Assembly (NCBI GenBank): GCA_964017065.1
Contig: OZ024783.1
Span: forward strand, 11,436,885-11,500,884
Length of the DNA stretch: 64,000 nucleotides
Source: Haliclona indistincta
Lineage: Eukaryota > Porifera > Demospongiae > Haplosclerida > Chalinidae
Direction: 5' to 3'
Each line of letters opens with the position of its first letter. Positions within the stretch are counted from its first letter, which is position 1. This document shows positions 23,251-34,400 of the stretch, one piece after another. The notes beneath the pieces are model-generated. The model saw only the letters and a program-made list of their open reading frames with translations. It was not told the origin of the DNA and did no database searches. The translations under genes and the position numbers were made by a program.

Positions 23251-24922
23251 ATGAAAGCGATTTTTGTGGATGACTGCAGTGCTGTCTGTACTGTTAGGAA
23301 ATATCTGTCACGGAGAAAATAAGATAGAAGCTGACAACGATGTTTTGATAAAAATTGTGAGACTTACCAGGGAAATAATGTGATTTATTAACCCTCGGCG
23401 CATGCGCGAGGGGGGTTACGGTACTTGGTTTGTCATTAACCCTCGGCGCATGCGCGAGGGTTACGGTACTTGCTTTGTCGTTCTGTCGGTCTGTCTCTTC
23501 TGCTACAGAGATCAGCGATCGCTTCTACGCGTCAACTAAGGTATGAACAGGCTAAGCATGACCATGGCTTGCAATGTGACTCGTGGATTTTGCTAAAGTG
23601 CTTTCGTTCTCGAGTTATGGCTGGCTCACCTTGACGGCCGTCTTTGACCTCTCTGACGGCAAAAGCGCCCATATTTGGCTACCTAGGTACTTGTAGATTC
23701 CATCTAAACCTTAGGACAGCTCTGGGGGTGCGTAGACATCTCAAGAAAAAGCCTATCAAAGCCAAGAGCAATGGCTACCAAGCTACTCGTGTTCACGGTC
23801 ACGCCCACTTGACACACCTTGTCTCGATTGTGGTCAGCACTTTGCTGTCTTCTGGTTAGCAGTGCAGTTTCAATAGCAAGCAGGTTGGCTTTAGCTGCAA
23901 AGCTCCTTCTGCAAACCATAACTAAGGAGCTAACTCTACAATGTGCAACACGCCGAGGGTTTCGTGAAATCTGTTCATTCATTCACTCATTCGTTCTGTC
24001 CATCGAGCTGCAGAGACCTTCGCTCACTTCTAAAACTCGGTAAAGGTATGAACAGACTTAGCACGACAATGGCTTGCAATCTGACTCGTGGATTTTGCTA
24101 AAGTGCTTTCGTTCTCGAGTTATGGCTGGCTCAGTCACCTTAACGGCCGTCTTTGACCTCTCTGACGACAAAAGCGCCCATAGTTGACTATCTAGGTACT
24201 TGTAGATTCCATCTAAACAGCATGACAGCTCTGGGGGTGCGTAGACATCTCAAGAAATAGCCTATCAAAGCCAAGAGCAATGGCTACCTACTCGTGTTCA
24301 CGGTCACGCCCACTTGACACACCTTGTCCTTGTGGTCAGCACTTTGCTGTCTTCTGTTTACCAGTACAGTTTCAATAGCAAGCAGGTTGGCTTCAGCTGC
24401 AAAGCTCCTTCTGAAAGCCATAACTAGGAGCTAACTCTACAATGTGCAACACGCCAAGGGTTTGTGAAATCTTTTTTACAGCAGTAGTTTCAATATAGCT
24501 ACAGCATATAAGCTAAGCAGGTTGGCACTAGCTGCAAACTCCTGCTGCAATCCCCAACTAGGGAGCTTAGTGCTAACTCTACAATATTTGCAAAACGCCG
24601 AGGGTTCGTGAAATTCGTTCATTATATAGTTAGTAGTAATAATGTATAATACAATAATCTACTATTGTTTTTATAGACTTCAGGTCATGATGCAGTAGTG
24701 AAGTTTGCAACAGCAATCAATTTCTGTAAATAAACTGTATTATAAGTAAACTGTGATCACTCAGGACAAAATTGCAGATATAGAATTCCGCAATGATTGA
24801 TTCGATCCCTACAAGATGACAACTATACCTACACAATGCTGTTTGGAGATTGAGATGAATGATACTGACTGTAGTGTGAGTCAACTATAGCTACCCCATG
24901 CAGAGTGACTCACTGCGGATAT
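23251..24922 (+). pseudogene. EGF-like gene, copy 2: first three exons only
   Basis: Exon 1 (about 23251-23356) has an extra T after the fifth codon (ATTTTTGTGG against ATTTTGTGG), which shifts the signal peptide out of frame. Exon 2 is 24677-24725. Exon 3 is 24778-24875 and contains an in-frame TGA where the other copies have GAAGGA. Homology stops at about 24922 and the next six exons are missing, replaced by the unrelated block up to 30154. Intron 1 is swollen by a tandem repeat (23393-24640). It is a clear relic. Confidence 0.85.
23393..24640. repeat. Tandem repeat of ~0.5-kb units in an EGF-like intron
   Basis: Two long copies, about 23545-24000 and 24043-24480, share GGTATGAACAG, CTCGTGGATTTTGCTAAAG and GTGCGTAGACATCTCAAGAA in the same order. 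Shorter copies of the end module AACACGCCGAGGGTTTCGTG precede and follow. The left end has two direct copies of AACCCTCGGCGCATGCGCGA. It is probably a transposon-derived satellite. Confidence 0.65.
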
Positions 24923-25013
24923 CTTTCTACAGACCTATTTTCACGCTCATTTACTCTCATGTTCAATAGCCTGGTGTCCTGTCACTGGAGTTTTGGTCCG
25001 GGTAAAATCGGTC

Positions 25014-25084
25014 CGGGCGGACCATTTTTACCGTGGAAGTTTTGGTCCGGCGGACCAAAATTACCGGTAAAAATGGTCCGCCAT
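25014..25084. repeat. Short GC-rich palindrome
   Basis: Arms GGCGGACCATTTTTACC and GGTAAAAATGGTCCGCC flank a second, perfect palindrome TTTTGGTCCG/CGGACCAAAA. It is probably the core of a small MITE. No gene lies in the surrounding 24923-25670. Confidence 0.6.
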
Positions 25085-25670
25085 TGGAAATATCTGTCCG
25101 GCCAGTCCGCGCCACTCACGCAAGTGAATCACAAAGCTTCCAGGCATTTCTATGGCATAAGAAGCTTCCAAACAGCTAATGCTTCCAGCTTCCAGGCAGG
25201 GCCAGGCATTTTAATCAAGAAGACTCTCTCAGCTCCTGGAAAAGTTCTTGTCCTCTTTTAATCCTTCTCAGCCCTGTACATTTCATTTCTACTGTCCCTG
25301 TGGCAACTGCTTTTCAAGTCATCATTGTCACTAATATTCTACTATAATATCTACTAGTTTATTCCTGGCTGCTAGTCTCAGGCTAGTTGTCCATCAGTAC
25401 ACTCTTGAACTTTGGTCCTACATTAGCTCCTGTGTTGTATTGTAAGTTGTAATAATAATAATGAAGAGTAAAACCCTAGCTTGATCGTAGGCAACACTTT
25501 CAGGCGTCCTACGAAGACTTTAGCTAGATCGGTGATAAATTATTCATGATAACAGACTTCACATTCGATCAATTGAATTTTGTGAAGTACAACATCATTG
25601 TTTATAATAATATGGCAAAAAATTGAAACTGCGGAAAAATTATCAAGATCAAAACAGTACATTGAACTAC

Positions 25671-27717
25671 CTAATATGCACAGCAAAGAGAGCAAAACCA
25701 TTGCTTAGGCTTAGTAGTTGAAGTAAACACGCACAAGTCTTTGTGGTACCAAAGTTTACACTGGTTGCACTTGATCATTTCTTCGCTGAAATGATCTGGC
25801 ATTCGGCAACTGCAAAAAACTTGAATATGGTAGCTCTTCCTCACAGCACTTCTTCTCTCTCTTCCTTTTTTTGCAGTGGGAAAGTCGGATAGCTGACTAG
25901 CCACCAAGCATTGACGGAGATGTTCCCTCATTTCAGATTGCTTGAACTTGAACGAACTAGGGTGGCAGCCACTGGCCAAAACTCCTGCAAAAGCAATTGC
26001 AAATAAGCCGCAGTCAGACCCACCCTCTTGTTGCTGTGTCGGCCTATACCTGTATAACGTATTAATAAGCTGTAAACAACAAAACACTATCTAATGAAGG
26101 GTGAAATTGTAAATTGGGGAGTCGAAATTACCGATAATTGTATTATGGTAGAAATAACACATAATTCAAGGAGACCACCCTCTGAGCAGAGGGGAATTTG
26201 GAGAGAATGTTACAATAACATCTCGGTTTTTGACGACAATTGAATGCTATCGGGATCTTTTCGATCAAAACTTAGATGCAAAGTGATAAGCAAATATGTA
26301 TTATAACATACCTCACTGTAATGACATCTTGGTCTGTGTGCAAGAGAGCTGCTATCTGACTCTGCAATTCTTTGCTCAATTCTTTGGTCTCTATAAACAG
26401 TGAGTCAAACACATCCACTTCAGCTTGCTGACATCCAATTGTTCATATCGTCACCCAGTGAGCTTGGCCATCATGTAAAACTTGGACGAATTCTCCTTGC
26501 ATCACGTCAAAGGCTAACGTCATTCCTAGAGCAACATCTTGTAGACCTTGAATGTGGGGATAAGCCTGCTTGATCAGCAGCTGACTAGCATTAACTAAGG
26601 AATCATTCAGCCATCTTCCATGAGTCAGAACCTGCTCGTCTTTAACTGTTAGGTTTGACACCCAATGTGATGGTGGTTCCGGTGATGGTGTTTTGTAGGT
26701 GTCAAGGTCAACGATGGATGCTTCAAAATCTGATTCACATCGTTTCCTCTTTCTGGCACAACTTCTTTGCTTCAAGGCAAGGGCGGTTACGTTGCTGGTG
26801 TGTGTTGGTACTATTCGTGTATTCAAGGCCTTAATGACAAAGACAAAGAAAAAATTATTATGAAAAAAATTGCTACTTCAGAGATGAGAAAGGTACATGT
26901 GCTAGTATCGACAGCGATATTGGGTTCTAATTTGGCAATTGGTGAAGGGTGAAGATCAGGTATGAGATATGGGAAGAGCTCTCTTTTACATGACGAGTCA
27001 CAGACTGAACTATTAGTAAAGGGTGCCTAAATCAACAATATACAATTAAGTGGTGCTACGCGTAAATGTAAATTATACCTGAAATGACATCGAAGATTCA
27101 AATGATGGATGTCTTGTTATGAATGGAGGGGTGGAAGGATGTAGTTGCTACAATAAAAGGAGAAACAAGTTTTAATTGAGCACACACAACATTAGTCGAG
27201 GGTAACAATAGCATTATGTTAAACATAAGTGTTGACTTACCGCAGCAACAGAAGGCAGTGATGGAGATCCGGCAAAAGTAAGCTGACCAGAAGAAGTGGC
27301 GAGATTATTGCCAGTATGAATTTTGATGTTTCTGCTTGCATCAGTGTTCCCAGTCTTAGCGTGAGTCTTAGATAGAGTGTTGCCAGTCTTAGCATCAGTG
27401 TTGCCGGTCTTAGCGTGAGTATTGCCGGTCTTAGCGAGAGTGTTGCCGGTCTTAGCGATCTTAGCTTGAGTGCTGCTGGTCTTAGCGAGAATGTTGCCAG
27501 TCTTAGCGAGAGTGTTGCCGGTCTTAGCGAGAGTGTTGCCGGTCTTAGCGAGAGTGTTGCCGGTCTTAGCGAGAGTGTTGCCGGTCTTAGCGATCTTAGC
27601 TTGAGTGTTGCCGGTCTTAGCGAGAGTGTTGCCGGTAAGCAGACTGTCGATGGTTGAGGTGAACTGCAAAGGAGGAGGCAGCGGAGGGATAGAGAAATCT
27701 TCAAAGCTTACTCTTGC
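25671..27717 (-). pseudogene. Ulp1/SENP-like C48 cysteine protease with PHD finger, one premature stop
   Basis: Four phase-0 exons can be joined: 27717-27241 (proline-rich start, then AKTGNTL repeats), 27147-27079, 26829-26317 and 26069-25671. Exon 3 has the protease N-half (WVSNLTVKDEQVLTHGRWLN, then AHWVTI with the catalytic His, and VFDS with the Asp). Exon 4 has QQQEGGSDCGLFAIAFAG with the catalytic Cys, followed by a PHD-type zinc finger (CSCRMPD..IKCNQCKLWYHKDLC..WFCSLCC). A TGA at 26445-26443, straight after HWVTI, interrupts the domain at a position that is usually serine. Exons further upstream were not identified. C48-type proteases remove SUMO-like modifiers, and relatives are carried by some transposons. 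Either a host gene relic or transposon cargo. Confidence 0.7.
27367..27645. repeat. 21-bp minisatellite encoding (AKTGNTL)n on the - strand
   Basis: About a dozen copies of GTCTTAGCGAGAGTGTTGCCG occur, some varied (GATCTTAGCTTGA inserts). Because 21 is a multiple of 3, the array stays open in several frames on both strands. The - strand frame joins the protease exon 27717-27241. Confidence 0.9.
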
Positions 27718-27810
27718 CTGCAGAGAAAAAAGCAATAAAGTAACATTTTAGAAACCATAATTATCTGCTTTAGCCATGGCAGGAATTACTCACAATAGTG
27801 ATGTAACAAT

Positions 27811-28726
27811 TAATGACAAGAAAATTAAAAAGATTTCTATCGAAATCAAAAGGATGTAGGGTTGTGAAATCTACCACTGGTCCACAATGTAAACTAACAA
27901 GGAACAAGCATGGAATGGTAACACGATTGACTTGCTAACAGACCATAGATCCCTACATCAGTGGCTGCTGTGGTTGGTTATAGCTAGTTCAGCTAGTTGC
28001 TGTTGACTGACACCTAACGTGCATTCAGCTTGTGACAAAATATTGATCTTATGTACAGCCACTGATGTAGGGATCTATGGTCTGTTAGCAAGTCAATCGT
28101 GTTACCATTCCATGCTTGTTCCTTGTTAGTTTACATTGTGGACCAGTGGTAGATTTCACAACCCTACATCCTTTTGATTTCGATAGAAATCTTTTTAATT
28201 TTCTTGTTTGTGTCCTTTTTTTCTTTTTCAGCGAAGTGCAGTTCAATATCATGCACGTACTGAGCTGTATTTGTTTCCACCATTGGTTTAGTTTTCCTGT
28301 TGTTGGTGGCTTTTCTTTATTATTAAGAATTTTAAATTTGTAGCTAATAATAATTGTTATGCTGTACATATCAGCTCGCCTACACATGCATGCAGTGGAT
28401 ACGAGCCCCGCCCACAATTGTTTGTAGACATGTACGGCGGTTGTAATTATCTGGCAAGCGTAGAATGGTGATCCTATACGAGCTTACCGTTCTTCGAAGA
28501 CTCCAGACAAATACATGTACATGTATGTGTTCTCCGTGATCCATAAGGCGCGCGGCGATACTCAAGCTAGTGCTTGGTCACGTGCGCTAACCACTGCTTG
28601 GTCACGTGCGTATTGCGCAATCGCATCAATGGCGTCTAACACTTAGCTGACAATGGATCACAATCGAGAAATCGCGGAATTTATATCGACGTTTCGCTAA
28701 AAACTAAGTTCAAAAGGCACCTGCCA
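27811..28726. mobile_element. Dispersed repeat, copy 2, with inverted arms; runs into the gap
   Basis: The left arm (27811-27975, AAAAAGATTTCTATCGAAAT) is repeated inverted at about 28048-28210 (ATTTCGATAGAAATCTTTTT), with a ~70-base spacer. The rest matches the repeat at 43071 and part of 5319. It contains two E-box sites in TTGGTCACGTGCG at about 28575 and 28600, shortly before GCAATCGCATCAATGGCG. It continues into the run of Ns. Confidence 0.65.
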
Positions 28727-28926
28727 NNNNNNNNNNNNNNNNNNNNNNNNNNNNNNNNNNNNNNNNNNNNNNNNNNNNNNNNNNNNNNNNNNNNNNNNNN
28801 NNNNNNNNNNNNNNNNNNNNNNNNNNNNNNNNNNNNNNNNNNNNNNNNNNNNNNNNNNNNNNNNNNNNNNNNNNNNNNNNNNNNNNNNNNNNNNNNNNNN
28901 NNNNNNNNNNNNNNNNNNNNNNNNNN
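28727..28926. other. Assembly gap of 200 Ns
   Basis: There are exactly 200 N bases, which suggests a placeholder or estimated gap. It lies at the end of a dispersed repeat, a usual cause of assembly breaks. Frames read across it are meaningless. Confidence 0.99.
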
Positions 28927-29946
28927 CAATGCATGGTACACAAGCAGTAACAACTTTACTGTCAACTAGCATAATCAGTCCAGATTTTCTACACACACTA
29001 CGGAATGATGTGAGAACACTCATAGCAAATTTCAGTCCAATAGCAACTATAGTTACTTTTTCTGAACACAAAACATACTTGTTAACCACAAAACACAAAA
29101 GTGGCTCCTCTAGATTAAAAGCACTGTACATGTGCTATTATAATCCGAAATATCTCTTTTATTACACATTTACGGTAGTGTATAACTAGTACATTCATGG
29201 AATGGCAGGGGCGAGCCTGAGCATTGATATAATTTAGCCTCGTTAGTGTATAGTTGTGTATAACAGATTTTTGTGCTATAATGTTAATATTTAACAACGC
29301 AAAATGGGTTTGTTGATGGTGAGTAGAATCAATAGTTTGGTTATGTTCAGATGGTGCACTTTCTCCAACAATCTCTTGCTGAGTGTGTTCCTTGCCTAGG
29401 CGTCATGGGAACAATGTATACCGGAAGATGTGATGAGTAGGGTTCCTCGGTCTCCTCACTCACTGCAGGCTCTACTGCTAACACACACGAGCTCATTAGA
29501 CGTACCTAAGTTACTGTTTGCTCTGTTGCAGCTACTGCTTTCCGCCGGCGTCTCCGGTAGGCCCTTTGATATTCCTTTTGTCGCTCCAGTCGTCCCGGCT
29601 TTCACGTTAATCGGGTGACTCTAGCTCTGCCTCTCGTCGTCGCTTTCTGGTAGCGGCCTTGTCGTGTAAAGTTGTTGCTTTTCAGGTATCTCTGTTGTTG
29701 TCGTCTCTGAGTCATCTGCATCATTGCCAGAATGCCAGGTATCTTGTTTGAAACCAAGCGCCAATTATACTGTGCGCACGTGCTAAAAAGGGCGTTTCCT
29801 ACTTCTCGGGAACATTGAAAAGGACAAACGCTACCCCGTGACAGATAGATACATAGATAGATACATTCCCCGCCGCGTGGGCCATTGTGCCAATCAATGT
29901 GGGGCTCGCTCAGGCTCGCCCCAATAATTATGCCACGCGGTACAGT
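28927..29946. other. Region without a supported gene
   Basis: I see no domain. A - strand stretch at about 29730-29500 encodes very basic, arginine-rich sequence (RQKEYQRAYRRRRRK in one frame) but is broken by stops. A short TAGATAGATACA microsatellite lies near 29843-29866. The sequence has no counterpart in the other cassettes. Confidence 0.35.
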
Positions 29947-30106
29947 GTTTGCGAAGATCTTGCATAACGGAAGCGAAAGCGGAAGTATGACGTTGGCCAA
30001 TCAGGCATGACAAACTGAACCTGTTCGTACACGTGACGAAAAGTGAATTTGATTGGCCAGCGTCACACTTCCGCTTTCGCTTCCGTTATGCAAGATCTTC
30101 GCAAAC
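29947..30106. repeat. Palindrome with 57-bp arms next to a GPCR remnant
   Basis: The left arm 29947-30003 (GTTTGCGAAGATCTTGCATA) and right arm 30050-30106 (TATGCAAGATCTTCGCAAAC) are inverted copies with few mismatches, with a 46-base spacer. It probably belongs to a foldback or MITE element that marks the right end of the inserted block. Confidence 0.8.
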
Positions 30107-30154
30107 AACTGTATGGGCTTATGGTGAAGGGATTGACTCAGAGGAGGTTGAATT

Positions 30155-30827
30155 TACTGCAATGGCAATTGCTAATTACATGTTGATCATAAACGGGATC
30201 AGTCTAATATTCATCACATTGTTTATCAAACAATTACGAGTCTATTGCATCTTCACATGCTGGAGCAAGAATCTTGGTAATCAATGGAACAATCTTCCAC
30301 TATTGCTCACCATCTTGTCACTATCTCTCTTTCCCAACATTGTTCTTGGTGTCCTCATTCCTCTGAAGCCACCTATGTACTCTTCTTATTACTACAGATT
30401 CTTTGAAGGCGGCCTTCCTTTGATCGAGGTCCACACTAGAATCAAACCTACCAGTCATTACATATTCCTGATTCTGGCAGTCCTCTACACTACTGTTTTT
30501 CTCTCATCAGTGTTTTATTTGAGCGTTCGTAATCGCAAAATAAAGATGAAGAACTTCAAGAATACTGGTCAGGTGGTCTTGATGCTGTCAGTCATGGTAA
30601 TCACTATATTCCTCACTGTTTCCATTGGCATCATCTTCCTATTGAGAGAGCAGGAACCGATAGCAAATGCAGTAATGGTGACTCTGTTCCTCGTCTTTGT
30701 CACAGCTTGTCAGTTGATCCTCTTCCTCCCCAAGATACTCATTGCTATGATGAATGGAAAGCTTCCTCAAGCTCAGTCTTGTCTCATGGAAGCGTTGTCA
30801 TTCATATTGCAGAGGGTTTTCTCATGA
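30155..30827 (+). pseudogene. GABA-B-like GPCR remnant, open 7TM second half
   Basis: This starts abruptly at FTAMAIANYMLIINGISLIF (mid-7TM) and reads open for about 220 codons to the normal end RVFS and TGA at 30825-30827. It includes the FLPK motif. The frame continues upstream into unrelated, repeat-derived sequence, with no upstream ATG in frame before the homologous part. It lacks the ligand-binding domain and the first helices, so it cannot be a normal receptor. The lack of stops suggests a recent break or selection on a shortened product. Confidence 0.75.
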
Positions 30828-31484
30828 AATGCCGTATTCCAAACATTTTGGTAGTTAGTGAACACAGCATGTATGTGTATGTAGCTGCTGACAGTGCTAT
30901 AGTAGATGTATTGTTTTGCTAATGTAGATTATACTGAAAATGTCCTTCAAAATACATTTAATAGAATGTTTATCAGGAACATCATTAATGATGATGTTTG
31001 AGGTAAATTCCTGCTACCGTAAATTTGGAAGTTTAAAAAATTTTATCGTTCATCCAAATTAAATACACGAAATTTTACGTGCATTGGTTTAATCAATGCG
31101 CACTATTGCCGCACTCAAGCGAACGACTAAAATTAGATACACCGAAAATTTGATAGAACAAAATTTGGATACCCGAAATTCCCAGGTCTACCTAATCTCT
31201 CTTTTGTTCTATACAATATCTTTCAGGGCTGGGTAACTGTTTTAAAAGTTAATTTAATAGAAAAATAACAAAAGGGTTAGCAAATAATTCATGGCAAAGT
31301 ATACAGAATTAAAAAGAAAAATAAAAGAGCAAAAACCAACAACATATAAGTACACACACAGAATAATTTTGTGGTGTATATGTACTGTACATGTAAGAAG
31401 ACTTTACACAAGTAAACAACTTGGAAGATTCAGTATTACATATGATTTTGTATTGCATTATTGTAAAATAATTATGTGCACACA
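30828..31484. other. Convergent intergenic region between GPCR remnant and NLR3
   Basis: This is a third copy of the 3' flank seen at 3073-3743 and 13944-14542, again with the TACCGTAAATTTGG block (about 31015-31195). No gene. Confidence 0.45.
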
Positions 31485-34400
31485 TTAAATATATTCATTA
31501 TGATTGGTGTAACAGCCAAAAGTAAGTCTGGGTTCAAGATTTAAAAAGACCTGTGAACATTTCTCATGAACTCTCAAATGGAGTTTGTTCACACGACTGT
31601 GTTTCATTGCATCAACTAATATTCTAGCAAGATCGATATTGCAGTCAATTCCATCCTTGACTAGTACTGTACAATCTCCTACTGAAACTTCATCCAACGT
31701 TGCAGTCTGAGTCAACAACCTTGCCAGTGACTTAGCTTTTCCAATAGTAAGATAACTGTCATAATTCAGTTGTTTAAGTTAACTACTTGCTATGGCTGCA
31801 CTGAGTTCATCAAATGCACTGTCAGAGATGTTATACATTTTTAAAGTTAGCCGTTCAAGACCATAACTGATCAACTTAGTAATTCTTTCCAGACAAAGAT
31901 TAGTAAAGAAAATGATAAGCTAATGATTCTATTGTAAGTACCTTTAGCTCTTTTCCAGAGAATTTGACGAGTGATTGACACATACAGTTACTATAAAGAT
32001 TAGAAGCAGTAATACAGACAATAAGATAAAAGTTTACTAGTTATAAATAAAAATAGTGCAATAAGCTCTTCATGTGCAAGACACACATTATTCTGCAAAT
32101 TGTACTCATTTTTGCATTTGTCACAACATAACATTCGCAATGACATAAATTAATTTTATGTCTGGTCACTATCAGCACATCCATATACTTTCATCAACAA
32201 TAGTAAAGCTAAATTTTGATCCATCGACTGTTATCAGACTATCAGACATTATCGCAGGCAAGTACGAATAGTATTGTGAAGCTGCACGATTGTTTGCAGG
32301 AGGCCATAATGGGCTCCCGGTGTTTGGCAGAACAACAACTGTCTTGCAAAATTGTCTGTAACATAGCCTTCTGACTGAGACTCTGCTTATTCCAGTCAAA
32401 TCAAGCATGAACCTTTGGTAACTTAATTTAAAGTATGTTTATACAGTTTGGTACGGGAGTGAAAACAATGAAAGGAAACAGTCACCATAGTCTGTCTACA
32501 AATACTTCGTCCAACAAAGAGGCTCATAACTCCAGCCAATAAAAATCAGCTCATCTCAGCAGCTAAGATTATTCCAGAAGTGCAGGTAAAGAACACGTTG
32601 CAACTAAAAAGGCCATACATTGAGCAGGTATTAGCAGCAGCAACAGGAATACCGCTAATTTTAGTACTCAAGCTTACCTTATAGCTAGAATGTGTTCTTT
32701 ACCAGTATTATCTAAGCTTTCGAGCTATTCTTAGCCACTGTAATGAGCTGATCTTTCAAATAATGCAAATCTCATCTTGATGCACTAAAACTCCCGAGTT
32801 ATGAACCTTTTGTTGATCGAAGTGAACATGGACAGATAGTCCTATACAGATGTATTAGCGCCGCCTTGCGCAGTTGTGTTTTATGTCATCCCTGATTTAC
32901 ATGTAGTGCTATAATCCAGAGAGGCCATTTTATTAATAATAAAAATGTGAGTGCTATAAAGTTGGTGAGCTGCAGCCTGACATGGTACTAATGTTTTATG
33001 CAAATTTGTTCAAAACCCGAAATATTGTAACTAAGGTAACAGCTCAATGGCAGCATTTTCATACATAGTTTGACAAAGGCAGTAGTGGGAGTCAGCAGGT
33101 TCTAGAGCATGTATAACATGCAAGGTCCTATTCTACAGACAGTAATTGTGGCGGGCATTTATAACGGAATTTCTTCATAATCCAGACTCACTTGATCATT
33201 CTACATTGCTATGCCTGCTATTGTGACGTCACTACTGTAACTTCAGTGTTTGCTGCTGTAAATGTTGGAATTTCTCACATTGATCCATAACCTATCAAAT
33301 GCCTATTCATAGACTAGTGTCATGCAGGGTTTCATCCAGAGGGGAGCAGAGAAGATTCTCTCCCTAATTATAAATTTCAGCTCCCCAGAAATATCAAACA
33401 AAATTTTGAGTCTTTCCAAATTGTGACAACAGCGCCAGTTCTAATTTTGCTAAGCTTATGAATATTAATCAGCAAACTTTTCTAACATGAAACCCTAATT
33501 TTTTTTTCTGAATGAAACACAGAGTGTCCACTAAAATACTGATTGCACTGGATACACCATGCATGACTGATAGGTATGTGATAACTAAAACCTGAGGGCA
33601 CTATTATTCAGAAAATTTAACAGATGCTACATGTACTTACTTGTCATTTTCTATAATGTGGAGTTCATTCAACTGATTTAAGTTGGAAAGTAGCACACCA
33701 AGTGAAGAACCAATCATAATAGATACAAGTGTTTTTGGTAGTTTAATGTTTTCCAACACAGCTTCATGATGTGGCTCAATCTTGAAGTAGGGTATAAACA
33801 ATTTCTTTAGATTTGGAAAGCTGCTAGAATTAACTAACTTTAATATACTATCAAGACTGAAAGATTGATCAGTGTGCTGTACTGTTGGCAATGAAAGTGT
33901 AGATACAGACTTTGTAAAGGGGAAGAAATGAATGAGGTAGTCTAAAATTAAAGAACAACGAGCAGAACGCGAAGAAGAACTGTTACATAGAAATGTAAAA
34001 TACAACTCAAGTGATCGACCAGTTGTCTCATCCCAGTTAGTTCCAATGAAATTGTGCAAATTATCAGCCAATTTATGCATATCATTATGCGTATGAAAAT
34101 CTAATTTCCATGTGGTAGTATTTCCACTGTTAACAATACAGTAGGCTAAAGCATAATAATCCACTGATGAAAGGGAATCTACTTCCATACAATTCAAAGT
34201 TTTATTAGTGAGCACTTCAGATACTAGTCGAGGAGATTGAGCTTCAAGAAGCAACTGAACTATTAAAATTTCATCTTCAAAATCACTTTTAGACATCATA
34301 CGCTCAAATGGAAATGACTTGAGCTTAGTAAGACCAGCCATAAACAACACAATAGGCCAACTACCTTTATCGAAATATTTATTTTGATCATAGGCAGACT

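Noticed and set aside
23644..23982. Open frames in the 0.5-kb tandem repeat
   Set aside because: They are not conserved between the two repeat copies and have no domain.
27367..27645. CRISPR-like array
   Set aside because: There are contiguous repeats without unique spacers, in an animal genome.
27415..27657. + strand repeat protein in the minisatellite
   Set aside because: It is a by-product of a 21-base unit. The - strand frame has splice sites and partner exons.
28681..29131. Protein frames across the N run
   Set aside because: They consist mostly of unknown residues from the assembly gap.
29602..30000. 132-codon basic - strand protein
   Set aside because: Most of it lies in a palindrome arm and low-complexity sequence. 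No partner exon or domain was found.
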